DNA of 64,000 bases from positions 6,618,298-6,682,297 of the forward strand of contig JAPTYO010000011.1 in assembly GCA_036873135.1 (NCBI GenBank). Reading direction: 5' to 3'. The translations under genes and the position numbers were made by a program. This DNA comes from Clarkia xantiana subsp. parviflora (Eukaryota; Streptophyta; Magnoliopsida; Myrtales; Onagraceae). This document shows, in pieces, positions 40,276-51,112 of this stretch (within the stretch, counting starts at the first letter, position 1; the number at the start of each line of letters is the position of its first letter). Under the pieces are notes generated by a model that was not told the DNA's origin, searched no databases, and saw only the letters and a program-made list of their open reading frames with translations.

Positions 40276-42525
40276 TCAGATGTGAAAAGACAGGCTTCTT
40301 TTTAAACAGAATTTCACTGGGGATTTACCATCTAAAACTTTTGTGGGGATTAGATTTATTAGATAACAAGCAGTTGAAACACATTCCCCCCAAAAGGTAT
40401 TAGGTAAAGAAGCCTGTAATTTGAGAGCCCTGGCTACTTCTAATAAATGTCTATGTTTCCTTTCCACCCTACCATTCTGTTGAGGAGTATAAGAACAAGA
40501 ACTCTGGTGTAGAATACCCTTTTGGGAAAAAAGAGTGTTAATGTGGTCATTAAAAAATTCCCCTCCATTATCCGTTCTAAAACATTTCACAGTTTTCCCA
40601 AATTGGTTTTCAACTTTGGCTATAAAAGATTTTAGAACAACAGATACATCAGATTTAAATTGCATCAATTGTATCCATGTAAAACGAGAATGATCATCCA
40701 CCAAGGTTAAGAAGTATCTCTTTTCATCATGAGTTTGGCAATGATATGGACCCCAGACATCACAGTGAACCAAATCAAAAATATAATCTGCTCTGGAAAC
40801 TGAATTGGGAAACTGATTCCTTATTATCTTTGCCTTGGGACAGATATTGCAAGTATCAACAGAGACATTTTTGTTATCAGAAAACAACAGTTTATCTAAA
40901 TGCTGCAAGGTCTTTAGAGAAGCATGTCCAAAACGTCTATGCCACAGAAAGGCTTTATTATCAACAACAGAATTAACAAAGGTTGCAACACCTGAATAAG
41001 GCTTGAAAAAGTATAGTCCCATGTTCTCATTTCCAATCCCCAAGACCTTCCCATTTGAGAGGTCCTGCAGAGTGGCATAAGTAGGATAAAAAGTTGCAGT
41101 GCAATTTAATTCATTTGCAAGCTTTGAAACAGAAAGGAGGTTGTATTTAAAATCAGGGACATACAACACATCACTCAACTTCTTATCCTTGGTTAAAATT
41201 TGGTTCCCAATTCCTAAAATGTTGGAAGCATCACCATTTGGTAAAAAAACTTTGTTTCCAGAAACAGAATTTAAGTTGGTAAACCAATCTTTTCTAAAAC
41301 ACATGTGATTGGTGGCCCCGGTGTCTAAGATCCAATTGTCATGCAAGTTATCAGATAGAGATGAAAGAGATATACCAGTCCTTTCAGGGAGTGCCTCCGT
41401 GGGGATTGTGGTAGCACCTGCCATTGGTGCAGTCCTGCCAACAGCACCCATCGTTTGCAGCAACCTTTCAAATTGATCCTTGCTGAATGTCACTCCAAAG
41501 TGTCCTCCATCAGGTTGTCCACCTTCCTCTTCAGAGGTTGCAGATGTGCTGATGTTTGCCTTGGGGACATTTCCTTTAGTCTTCTGTAATTGCTGCTCTT
41601 TGAACTTGAAACAGTTGTCCTTAGCATGACCCTTTCGATTGCAAAAATCACATCCACGAGCAAAGCAACGCTCAAAATTATGCCCCTTCTTATGACAGAA
41701 GGTGCATTCAAGATTTTGGTTCCCCTTTGGCTTCTCATTCTTGTTGACTGCATTACCAGAAATGAAATCAGCAGAACCAGCAATGTCTGATGAGACCCCC
41801 CTCTGGCTCTCTTCTTGAATGAGGAGGTTATATGCTTGATTAACCGAAGGAAGGGGATCCCATAATAGCAAGCTGCTTCTCACATTAGAATAGCTATCAT
41901 TAAGACCCATCAAGAATTGAAAAAGCCTCAGATTATCTTTGTGGTCAACATGTTTTTTGAAATCATCACCAGCAATGTAGGGTAAATCACAGACTGAGTC
42001 AAACTCAGCCCAAAGCAGCTTGAGTTTGGTAAAGAAAACCGAAATGGAGTCGAGATTCTGACGAGTCATAGCAATCTCTCTGTGGAGTTGATACGTTCTC
42101 GATCCGTTGGCTTTCATAAACCTTTGCCGTAAATCTTTCCAAGCAGTAACAGAATCCTCGGAATACATGATAGAACTAGCTAGGTCTTCAGAAATAGAAT
42201 TCATAATCCAACCGAAAACCACAGCATTGCAACGATCCCATAATTCATGAAAAACAGGATCAAAACTATCCTTAGTGCAGGAACCAGTTACAAAACCAAA
42301 TTTGTTCTTCCCAGTCAAGAGGAATCGCATAGCACGACTCCATTTGGAATAATTTTCTTGACCAGTCAGAACAATCGAAGTCATACGGGCCGAAGGATTG
42401 TCACTTGCATGTAAAAACAGAGGGTGGAAGGAATCTACCATCGACATAGCATCGCGATATTCTTTGCTGGCAAGATCTATAGAGGTTGATTTTCCTCCTG
42501 AGAATTCCTCCATCTCATTCGTCAT
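40276..42525 (-). CDS. Copia gag, protease and integrase core
   Basis: A 749-residue frame starting MTNEMEEFSGGK. The gag domain (roughly 35-250, with NYSKWSRAMRFLLTGKNK) is followed by two CCHC zinc knuckles, CTFCHKKGHNFERC and CDFCNRKGHAKDNC. The aspartic protease motif is ILDTGATNHM. The GAG-pre-integrase segment LWHRRFGHASL...CNIC and the integrase DDE residues (HCDVWGP, FRTDNGGEF, GRVERKHRHLLE) come next. The frame ends early after LKRSLSFHI because of a one-base shift beside a C/A-run. Two knuckles instead of one is a minor oddity. Confidence 0.92.
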   Translation of the reverse strand: MTNEMEEFSGGKSTSIDLASKEYRDAMSMVDSFHPLFLHASDNPSARMTSIVLTGQENYSKWSRAMRFLLTGKNKFGFVTGSCTKDSFDPVFHELWDRCNAVVFGWIMNSISEDLASSIMYSEDSVTAWKDLRQRFMKANGSRTYQLHREIAMTRQNLDSISVFFTKLKLLWAEFDSVCDLPYIAGDDFKKHVDHKDNLRLFQFLMGLNDSYSNVRSSLLLWDPLPSVNQAYNLLIQEESQRGVSSDIAGSADFISGNAVNKNEKPKGNQNLECTFCHKKGHNFERCFARGCDFCNRKGHAKDNCFKFKEQQLQKTKGNVPKANISTSATSEEEGGQPDGGHFGVTFSKDQFERLLQTMGAVGRTAPMAGATTIPTEALPERTGISLSSLSDNLHDNWILDTGATNHMCFRKDWFTNLNSVSGNKVFLPNGDASNILGIGNQILTKDKKLSDVLYVPDFKYNLLSVSKLANELNCTATFYPTYATLQDLSNGKVLGIGNENMGLYFFKPYSGVATFVNSVVDNKAFLWHRRFGHASLKTLQHLDKLLFSDNKNVSVDTCNICPKAKIIRNQFPNSVSRADYIFDLVHCDVWGPYHCQTHDEKRYFLTLVDDHSRFTWIQLMQFKSDVSVVLKSFIAKVENQFGKTVKCFRTDNGGEFFNDHINTLFSQKGILHQSSCSYTPQQNGRVERKHRHLLEVARALKLQASLPNTFWGECVSTACYLINLIPTKVLDGKSPVKFCLKRSLSFHI

Positions 42526-42827
42526 AGTGGAGTCGAAACGTCAGAGATGCCGAAGATGAACCGTCGTTTAGGGTTTCGATTACTCCGTCTGAGGAACTAG
42601 GGGACGAACCGTCGCTTGGAACCAAATCGCAAATACCAAATAACCTTCGTAATCGATTCTGTAATCTTGGCCAGATCACAAAACCGACATGCAGCAAGAA
42701 GGTGAACAGAGAAGACGAAGCGACGAAACGAACTCCAAATCTTCAAAAGGAGAAAGGTGAATCGACAACGAGGGGGAAGGAAAGAAGGCTCAAGATCGAA
42801 AAAACGAGTAATGGTCTCGCCGGAAAA

Positions 42828-42839
42828 GCTCTGATACCA
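42828..42839 (-). other. Primer-binding site of the Copia element
   Basis: TGGTATCAGAGC on the minus strand directly follows the 5' LTR with no spacer. It is the classic plant sequence complementary to the 3' end of initiator methionine tRNA. Confidence 0.9.
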
Positions 42840-43147
42840 TATCAAATTCTCTCATACGGACAGATTTTGGGAGAGAGCACTTAGGGTTCATTCCATCGAG
42901 TTCCTTCATCTGGTCAATGGTCCCCCTTAAATACTAAACCCTAGGTAAATAATTGTTCAATACACCCTGAATAAATGAAAGGAACTCTAACGACCCTGAA
43001 TAATCACAAACATAACAACAGAATACAAAACAATAAAAACAGACCAGCCCAACAACAAAACTGGGCTAAGATACAAACATAGGCCCAAAACGAATATAAT
43101 CCAACTATGAATATAATCCAGCTTGCATAGAAAACCCAAGTCCAATA
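42840..43147 (-). repeat. 5' LTR of the Copia element
   Basis: 308 bp, 307 identical by eye to the 3' LTR. It is flanked on its outer side by the TSD CAAGT (43148-43152). Confidence 0.95.
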
Positions 43148-43152
43148 CAAGT

Positions 43153-43734
43153 AAGTGGACTGATTGAAAAAATAAACGTAACACGCAGAATAATTGAGGT
43201 GTAAATAATAATAAAAAAAACATTTGAATAAAAAAGACAGGCTCCTAATAAATCACCAACTGAGTTAATTTTCCAATAAAATCATTTTCATCAAAAAGAT
43301 TCATAATAATAAATAAGTAATATTTTACAAAATTTAAACGTGATTATACGCTAAATAGACTAAAATAGACAAGATGTCGAGCACACATCCACTCATTTGC
43401 TAACTTTTAACAAGATAGCACAAAATAAGTATGTACGTACGAAAATTCATATTTACACATGCATATAATAAGAATTGCAGTATAAATATATAGCAGTTTT
43501 GTGTGTTCGTATTCAAGTTTCGTAAGACGACACAACAAAATTGTGTTGATAAATTTGATTATTTTACTAGCTTGTTTATTAAGTCTTGCTTAATAGTTTT
43601 TTAAACTTTAATTAATTGTTTAATTTGAAAGTTTTCAATTCTATGTTAATGATCTGTAAAATCCAAATATATATATATATACGAAGTCATAATTATTGGT
43701 ATGTAATATTCGTTGTTTGATATTTGTTTAAATG
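43153..43734. other. Intergenic, AT-rich, no gene seen
   Basis: The sequence is a continuation of the pre-insertion target of the Copia element. A short AT dinucleotide run lies at about 43666-43681. Confidence 0.4.
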
Positions 43735-44245
43735 AAGGGTTAAAGTTACTTTCCACACTAAATGTTTGACCGAATGTGACTTTTAGTACTGAATGTTTGG
43801 TTTTGTATACTTTTGGTACCAAATGTTTAAAAAAATGTGGATTTTGGTACATCCGTTAGTTGACCGTAAGTTTCGCTGTTAAATGACATGTACAAGTCAG
43901 GTGACCGACCCTAAACTTTTGATTTTGTGGGCTAGATCCGACTAGGTCAATTGGGTTCAACTGGTTCAATTAGGTTCAATTTTGAAGTTTTAGGACTAAA
44001 TTAAACTAAACAAAATAAAAGTTATGAATATATTTGAGGGACTAAACTGAACAAAATCAAAATTTTAAAGTCAGTATTGTAATTTGCACATGTCAGTTAA
44101 CGGTCAAAACTAATGGTCAACTAATTGATGTACCAAAAACTATATTTTTTTCAAACGTTTGAGACAAAAATATACAAAACTAAATATTCAGTGCTAAAAC
44201 CGACATTCGATCAAACATCTAATGTAAAAAGTATATTTAACCCTT
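43735..44245. mobile_element. MITE with AAGGGTTAAA ends
   Basis: The left arm (AAGGGTTAAAGTTACTTTCC, then ACTAAATGTTTGACCGAATG) and right arm (CATTCGATCAAACATCTAAT, ending TTTAACCCTT) are inverted repeats of about 120 bp with mismatches. The centre has paired TTAGTTGACCGTAAGTTTCG and CAGTTAACGGTCAAAACTAA. Related in sequence to the element at 56294-57000. No clean TSD. Confidence 0.65.
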
Positions 44246-44379
44246 AATTGAATGGTACAGTTTACGATAACACGACACATGTACAAAAGTTTTGGGTAGT
44301 GTTGGTGTTTATAAGAATGAGATGATAGATAAATAAACTTAACATGCACTATATAAGATAACCCAAGTATATGATAAAA

Positions 44380-44646
44380 CTAAAATTGAAGTCCACAATA
44401 AGAGCAGAGGAGGGCAAGCACAGGAACACAAATTCCAGGAGAAGAGAAACACACAGAACATGGATTTTGTGGACACGTAGGGTCAGCCGTCAGCTTCACA
44501 TAGCTGTATCCCTTGCACTTTTCTGCGCACCTGGCACAGTCCCCGGGCCCACCTATTAATTTCTCTCCCTGCCCCACAAACATGTGGCCGATATTTTTCA
44601 TAATTATTTTAATACCCCTCCCAGGGAACGAGTGGTGGAGCGTCAT
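44380..44646 (-). CDS. Unrecognised cysteine-rich small ORF
   Basis: An 88-residue frame whose middle and end hold ten cysteines in GDCARCAEKCKGYSYVKL, PTCPQNPCSVC, GIC and LLCSYC. I do not recognise a family, and there is no clear signal peptide after the first Met. The region 44440-44760 is more GC-rich than its surroundings. On this strand an ABRE/G-box-like GACACGTGTGC (about 44676-44686) precedes it. It may be a small gene, one exon of a broken gene, or chance. Confidence 0.25.
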   Translation of the reverse strand: MTLHHSFPGRGIKIIMKNIGHMFVGQGEKLIGGPGDCARCAEKCKGYSYVKLTADPTCPQNPCSVCFSSPGICVPVLALLCSYCGLQF

Positions 44647-44764
44647 CTCTATCCTCTCTCCACCGCTGGATGAAGCACACGTGTCGTCCTTGGATGGCTC
44701 TGGCGGCGAGTGGGTGATGACCTGGCGGAAAAAGTGCGTCTATCTTGTCATCCACTCTTTTTGA

Positions 44765-45194
44765 TATCCACAATTTCAATTTCTGGCTCCCGATTTCCAT
44801 TTAATATCTCCGCCCTCATTAAAAAAAATATATATATATCGCGCTTTTTGTAGTCGTCTAGTCTAGCGAGTTCCATTCCATCCATATGATGCGTCACCGT
44901 TTCTCCTTCTACGATACTAATATTTGTCAAATACCCAAATAAATAAATAAAAACTGGCTAAGTTGTTGACGACTTCAAATGCGGTTACATTTTTAACTGC
45001 TAAATTAGACACATTAAAATTTATGTAAGGATTAATATTTGGTTAAACTTTCTTTTAAAATTTAATATATTTTCTCTCTTAATTTTAACGGTTCAAAATT
45101 TAATTATTTTTATTTATAATTGAGACATTTTAACCAAATCCAATAGAAAAATGATACCTAATTTGTCTGGAAGAAAAAAAAAAATATAAATTAT
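44765..45194. other. Intergenic, AT-rich, no gene seen
   Basis: Short open frames only, without recognisable features. Confidence 0.4.
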
Positions 45195-45202
45195 CTTAAT
45201 TT

Positions 45203-45871
45203 ATAGGGCTGAGCATGGGACAGATGGGCGGGCTTTTTCTAAAAAATGGTCCAAGCCCTAAAATTAGGGCCACTTAATGGCTATCCCGAGCCCTGGCTAG
45301 TAGGAAAAGGCCCGCCCGTCACGGGCCTACAGGGACTAGGGACTAATGGGACAAATCCAAATTCTCATCCAAGTTCAAAAAAAAAAAAAAAATCATACTT
45401 AATTTACTTAAACCCTAACCAAACATAGAACAACAACAAAGTTCAGCACATACCACAAAGTTCACCATAAAACACCAAAATCAGAACACCAAGTTCAACA
45501 CATAACTTGGTTCTCCAAAATAGTTCACCAATGACTCCAAAACTAAGTTTTACCAAGGCTCTAACACAAAGTCACCAACAATCTGACATAACAAGTTATA
45601 AATACAAATCCCAGATCAAATGGAACTTCAACCCGAGTCATCACTAAAGTTAACTTAACTAACTATAGTTTATAGCTGATTAGTTAGCAAAAAGGGACGG
45701 GACGGGTCTTTTGGGACTTCGTAAAAAATCCCTAGCCCTAGCCCTATCCCTAGTTGAGAAGAAAAGTCCCGCCCATTAGGGCTTGGGTACATTTTTGGGA
45801 CGGACTTTTTGGGACGGGCTAGGGCGGGACGGGCGGGATTTTGAGCCTCTCGGGATATTTGCTCACCCCTA
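45203..45871. mobile_element. Non-autonomous hAT element with perfect 8-bp TSD
   Basis: The 669 bp element starts TAGGGCTGAGCATGGGACAG and ends GGGATATTTGCTCACCCCTA. It is flanked by TTAATTTA on both sides (45195-45202, 45872-45879). Subterminal GGGCGGGC and GCCCTAGCCC motifs recur. It has no transposase. TAGGG(G)TGAGCA ends and an 8-bp TSD are typical of plant hAT MITEs. Confidence 0.85.
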
Positions 45872-46308
45872 TTAATTTATATCACTTAGACTGAGTGTGG
45901 TCTTGGATTTTCTCAATCTAAAAAGTATTAAATTACACAAATATTATATTATGTAGAAAATGTATTGTTATTATTAATTGAACCAAGTGGTAATTAAATA
46001 GTCAATAAAATGTTTCTTTAAATAGTGTTGAATTAACTGAATATTTTTCGGTTAACTAAATAATTCAGTTCTCTAATTTTCCGGTAAAGTTGCAATAGTG
46101 TCTCGGTCAAGTGGTAATTAATTTAATTATATATACGATAATAAGAAATTTTAAGGACCTAGCTACTAACTGTGAAACTATTCAATTATACATTTGAAAC
46201 AGATGGACCAACCGTTCCAATAAACATGTTTTTTTTTTTAAATATTATATATATATATATATATATTTTTCGTCGACTTATCACCTCTGACCAATTATAT
46301 ATAGTGAT

Positions 46309-46487
46309 GAGAAATTATTCAATACATCGGTTTTATCACGTGGCATCTACGTGGTGGACCATCGACCAATCATAAACTGACATGTGACACTTTGTCCTAA
46401 TTACATTGCCACATGTCAGCTCCTAATTGGTCGAAAGTCCACCACGTAGATGCCACGTGGTAGGACCGATGTATTGAAGAATCTCTC
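46309..46487. mobile_element. Short Mutator-like MITE carrying two G-boxes
   Basis: The 179 bp element is flanked by TATAGTGAT at 46300-46308 and 46488-46496. The arms, about 80 bp each, are nearly perfect inverted repeats (GAGAAATTATTCAATACATC and complement of GAAGAATCTCTC). Each arm contains CCACGTGG or TCACGTGG (CACGTG at 46337-46342 and 46454-46459). It lies about 870 bp upstream of the RVE start codon. Confidence 0.88.
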
Positions 46488-46959
46488 TATAGTGATAGTG
46501 TGATACAGATTCATATTTTGATATTTTCAATCATTATATATAAAAAAAAAAAGGATATTTTTCAATCAATCTGAACAAAAAGAAAAGATATTTGTAAGCA
46601 TTTAACGTCATTGACAAATCTTATACAGCTATTATATGTTATTATTAATTATTAAAATCTCATTCAAATTGACAACTTATTTATGAGCTTGAATTTGTGA
46701 GTAGATGTTTTTAATACAATTAAAATATGAAAAAGTCGTACGTCACATTTAAGATGAACCTAACCTTAAACAGTTAATAACAACACCCCAACCATAAATC
46801 TGTAGAAACGATAATATTATTAATTATATGAAAAAAGAATTTTATTAAAAATAATAAGTCGGTTTAAAATTGGGAAATTGATTTTATTATTTATAAGAGA
46901 AACGTATTTTTATTGTAATCTGTCGAGAAAGAGAAAGCTCACACAAACAATTCGGTCGC

Positions 46960-47066
46960 CACGTGTGAAGCGTCCTGAGCCACAAGATCCCACCACCCCC
47001 ATCTCGACCTTTCCAAATTATTTTATTTTTAGTAAGTCAAAAAAGTGGAAAAGGAGTCTGACGTGG
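46960..47066 (+). promoter_or_regulatory. RVE promoter elements: G-box and TGACGTGG motif
   Basis: CACGTG at 46960-46965 and TGACGTGG at 47059-47066 lie about 395 and 290 bp upstream of the start codon, next to a C/T-rich leader. G-box and ACGT-core motifs bind bZIP and bHLH factors (PIFs) and are frequent in clock and light genes. I saw no canonical evening element. The use of these sites is inference. Confidence 0.4.
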
Positions 47067-47354
47067 CGTCCAGTCCTTTCAGCTTTTTCCATCTTCACGC
47101 ACTTTACTCTCTCATAGTCAGACTCTCCTCTCTCGTCTTTGAATACTTCTTCTCATTCTACATCCTTCTCTCGTCTTCTTCTTCCTCACATGGTCTCCCA
47201 CTGCTTCATAGTTTATCATCAGTGAAGATTTCAAGACTCAGTTACTCGCAAACTTTCTTTCTTGCCTTCTTCATCTTCGATCTCATCTTCATTTGCTTAT
47301 CAAAACCAGCGGTTACACACGGAGAATCTTGAATCGGCGCTCTTTGCTGCAGCG

Positions 47355-49506
47355 ATGACTGTTCAGGTACTTAGTTTATGCTTTCCTGACTCGATTAGGT
47401 CACGAAGGTGCTCTGTCGCTACTTTTTTTCTCAATTGGATGCTTTTTTGGTCCACAATCCTTTTCAAATCTCGATCTGTTCAAATTAAGAGCGGTTCATC
47501 GACTAAAGGGGGTTAAATTGTTGAGGAAAGAGGTTGCGATTCTTTTGAATTCCTAAGAACAAATATCCTTCAATTACGCTGCGACAGATTCGATTCATTC
47601 TACTGTCAATATTTCCTTCCCAAGCCATTCTATTTCTGGGACAGATAATAGTAGATGCATTGACCATGGATTATTTTATTATGTTGAAGATGATTGTAGG
47701 TGTCAGATGATAAACTAATTAATGTTTCCCCAATTTATTATTATTATTTTTTGGCCGATTTACCGAATTGTTATTGATGCGTGCCAATACCACACCATCA
47801 AGCTCATGAGTAAATCCATGTTCTTCTCTTATCTACAATGAACCCTACATGTTCAAAATTTGAGTTTGTTTTGAACAGTTTCTGATACAAAATGTCTATA
47901 TGTTGGTTGTTGGATGCGGAACTTGATTGTGTTTTCTAATTCTGATCCATGATGCTTATTTGTAGGATCAAAGCGGAGACGGTGCTCGTCTGAGTAGCAT
48001 TCTAACTCGAAGGAATGAGCTCTCATTGGGGGCAACCCTTCAGTTCCCTTCTCTAACAGCGATTCAGCAGCTGAAAGAGCAGTTCTCCTGCGGGAGCGAG
48101 TTTTCACCCAAGGTCTGTGTTCTATTAATGCCTCACTTGGCTTTCTTTGTTGTTTGAATTAGAGATTACAGAACATATTTCTTTGGGTAAATTGGAGCCT
48201 GACTTTCAATTTTAATGATATAACAATAGGTGAGAAAGGCGTACACCATCACCAAGCAAAGGGAGAGATGGACAGAGGAAGAACACAAGAAATTCCTCGA
48301 AGCTCTCAAGTTGCATGGTCGAGCATGGAGACGCATAGAAGGTAGATCTCAACTTATTGTGACATATATATAATACATGTTATTTAGCTCTGGGGGCATG
48401 TGCTCAACATTTAGACATGTCTCTATGTGAAACAGAACACGTTGGTTCCAAGACTGCTGTCCAAATCCGGAGCCATGCTCAGAAGTTTTTCTCTAAGGTT
48501 TGCTACTTCACATATATAAGTCTTCATTGCTGCCTCTGTTGTAGAATAAGAAGTAGACTTAAAGAAAGTGAATACAGAGTGTATTACAGCTATATAAATT
48601 AAGGATTAGCAATACAACAAGATAATTAAAGTTGTAACAATCTCAAATGATCTATAAATTAACAAGGTTTTATAATATGATGATAGGTTGTAAAGGAATC
48701 GAGTGGGAGTGGGAGTGGTGCAGGCTCAGTGGAGGCGATCGAGATTCCACCTCCGAGGCCAAAGCGCAAACCAGTGCACCCTTATCCTCGGAAGGTTATG
48801 CATTCTATTCATCAAGATGAGGACAAGGAGCTTCAGAACCAAAGAAGCGCTTCCCCGACCTCATCCTCAACCGCATCTGAACAAGAAGAAAACCTCTCCC
48901 CCACTTCGGTGCTATCCGGGAAAAGGTTTGATGCACCAGGTTGTAGCATATCACCTGTTTCATCACCTCATGATAGCCAAGACCTGTTGTCTGCTGAGGC
49001 AACTGCTGAAGTATCTGCAGAAATTGGATCACCTCCTACAACCGATTCATCAGTGTTTAACATTGAGGTAAGTCTTTTAATCCTCAAAGTTCATTGAAGC
49101 TTCAACCTTATTGTTTGACAAACTGATTAAAATTAATTTTTTTTGGCTTGCCCAGAAACTAGAACTGTTCCCAGAGTCACGGATCAAAGAAGAAGGACGC
49201 ACTCAAAGCTGGGAGTTTAAGCTGTTTGGTAGAACTGTTCTTGTCTCGACTGACGATGATGCCGAGATGAGTGACGAGGGGGAGACATCACCATGGTTGA
49301 CGCTTAGTAGGCCATTTTGCCAGAAAGATGATACCTTTTCCGCCGAAAAGGACAACTCTGAGGAGTGTCTTGATGCTATGTCGTCATGTGGAGAGACCGA
49401 GAACGAGTTGGTCGAGGAGGAGACACATCAACAGGTTATTCGCCCATCAAGAGGATTCATGCCTTATAACAAAGAGCTGCATTATTATAACAGAGGAGGG
49501 GTATAG
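47355..49506 (+). CDS. REVEILLE-type MYB (RVE1/RVE7-like) transcription factor
   Basis: Six coding exons (47355-47366, 47966-48112, 48230-48341, 48436-48497, 48687-49067, 49156-49506) give 354 residues. The first coding exon is only 12 nt (MTVQ). The single SHAQKYF-class MYB repeat spans about residues 62-112, with [29 protein letters not shown] and SHAQKFF (103-109). It is followed by the LHY/CCA1/RVE-typical [19 protein letters not shown]. The C-terminal half keeps family blocks LFGRTVLV and [11 protein letters not shown]. Such proteins act in the nucleus as clock-controlled regulators of growth and auxin output. The last block and the lack of an LHY-specific long tail favour the RVE1/2/7 branch. 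Confidence 0.9.
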
Positions 49507-51112
49507 AGTATAGCTTCCTGCCCTTGTTTTATAGTTTTGATGGTTAGTTTGTTTATGTGCAAGTAATGTGTTATCTCTCTCCTGTCTGTGTAAATTGCCA
49601 ATTCAGAGTAATTAAGTTGGTGTAAGGATTTTGTATCCAACTCCTTCTGGGCAATGAGTGTACTGTCATCCTCTAGGCCCCTAATTGTTCCTTTGTATAG
49701 GATTAAAGGAGGGAAGGGTGTACTTTGTTTGCTGCCATTAGAGCAGTTCTTTTTTTGTATTTACTTTTTTTTGGAAAGGAAGATAAATCTTCCTCTCTGG
49801 TTACATGTAATCTGTATGATAAGAGTCTGATGCGATTAATGAACCCAAACTATGACCCCAATATAATATGCTGAAATGTTAGTATCAGTTGAGCTTTTCA
49901 TCTTAATTAATGAACACTTGTCAGGGTCTAATCACTCTTTGCAAATCTTTATTAGTGGAAAAAAGAACCTTAGTAGATAAGAATTTTTCAGTGAAAAGAG
50001 AACAGTTAAGTGATTCCCCAAAAGAGAACAAAGTTTAGCGGCATGTTTGGTTGAATAGATTGTGATATCTGCTCATACATGATCATAGTGGAAAACAAAT
50101 TATAAAGGACACCTGATCAGAGCATCTATGCAGCTCCATCTGAGTTCTGGCACCTGCTAGTCTGGAATATTAAGATTCTATTTTGTGTATATGTGTATTT
50201 AATAAGACAATGAAAAAAAAAAAAAAAAAAAAAAAAAAAACAGTTGTCAGTTAAGACAGACAAGGATCAACAACCAACATATTTCTGGCAACTTCAGTCG
50301 AGCAAAGACCGTGCAACAGCAGAACATCAAAGCCTGGTTTTTGTAATTACCTTGTTTGATGTTAGTGAATAATGATTACTTCAGTTTTAGAATGTTGCTA
50401 AATGGTTGCCAAACCACGAGGCTATCTTGTCTGGAACCATGTTTGGTTGATTTGATTCTCAAACAAGCAGTTACCTTCTTGATTACTAGGCACTATATGT
50501 GTAGCCAAACCCTATTCCTAAGATCCATGCAAACTGAACCTCAGCTAATTCATTCCTACGCACAGCTACTGTGCCCCCTCAACAACAAGTATGATTATCT
50601 CTATAAATATACTTATATAATATAATATGGAGAAACAAAAAATGAAAGTAGGCATTTAATTTGTTCTTATCAAACAGGCGATGATTTTGCATGCCATCAA
50701 CAATATATTCAAACAACTATAACTACTGTATAACATTGACAAGAAAAAGTCATCATCAGATATATTTGTACATGACTCTTTCTAATTAATTCACCTCAAA
50801 ATTGGATGTGAGGAGCAGCCAATTTGCCTAAATACCCAATACAATGACAGCTACTGTATCAGAATTTCCTACGAACAAAAACCCGAATTTGGAACTCATG
50901 TTTCATCCTGTCTAGAAAATTCTCAGACTTCTACATTCAGTTGAGGCTAAGAGAAAACCTGTAATGGCATCATTCCGGCTGAGCTACGTGGAATTACTCG
51001 TCTATTCTGTTCATCATCTGAGAAGATTACGATGGAGAACCTTCATACAAATCCGAATAGAAGCAAAGCTGCACATTTTTTAGAAAGAATAAACACCCAA
51101 CCATCTCCATCT
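49507..51112. other. Intergenic with RVE and AXY9 3' flanks and a 28-nt poly(A) run
   Basis: RVE (plus) and AXY9 (minus) are convergent, so both 3' UTRs lie here. A homopolymer of 28 A runs from 50213 to 50240. It may mark the tail of a retroposed sequence or be a simple repeat. The 89-residue frame at 50356-50625 has no recognisable features. Confidence 0.45.

Larger units (their letters stand above)
37752..43147 (-). mobile_element. Complete, very young Ty1/Copia LTR retrotransposon
   Basis: The 5396 bp element lies on the minus strand with 308 bp LTRs and the 5-bp TSD CAAGT (37747-37751 and 43148-43152). The two LTRs differ at one visible position (near 37769), so insertion was recent. 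The primer-binding site and polypurine tract are intact. The LTRs begin TATT and end GATA instead of TG...CA. The order protease-integrase-RT-RNase H defines Copia. The pol frame is broken twice by single-base shifts (near 40300-40320 and 39685-39700), both next to homopolymers. Confidence 0.95.

Noticed and set aside
50213..50240. A28 tract as a SINE or processed pseudogene tail
   Set aside because: The sequence upstream shows no tRNA-like boxes and no recognisable coding remnant.
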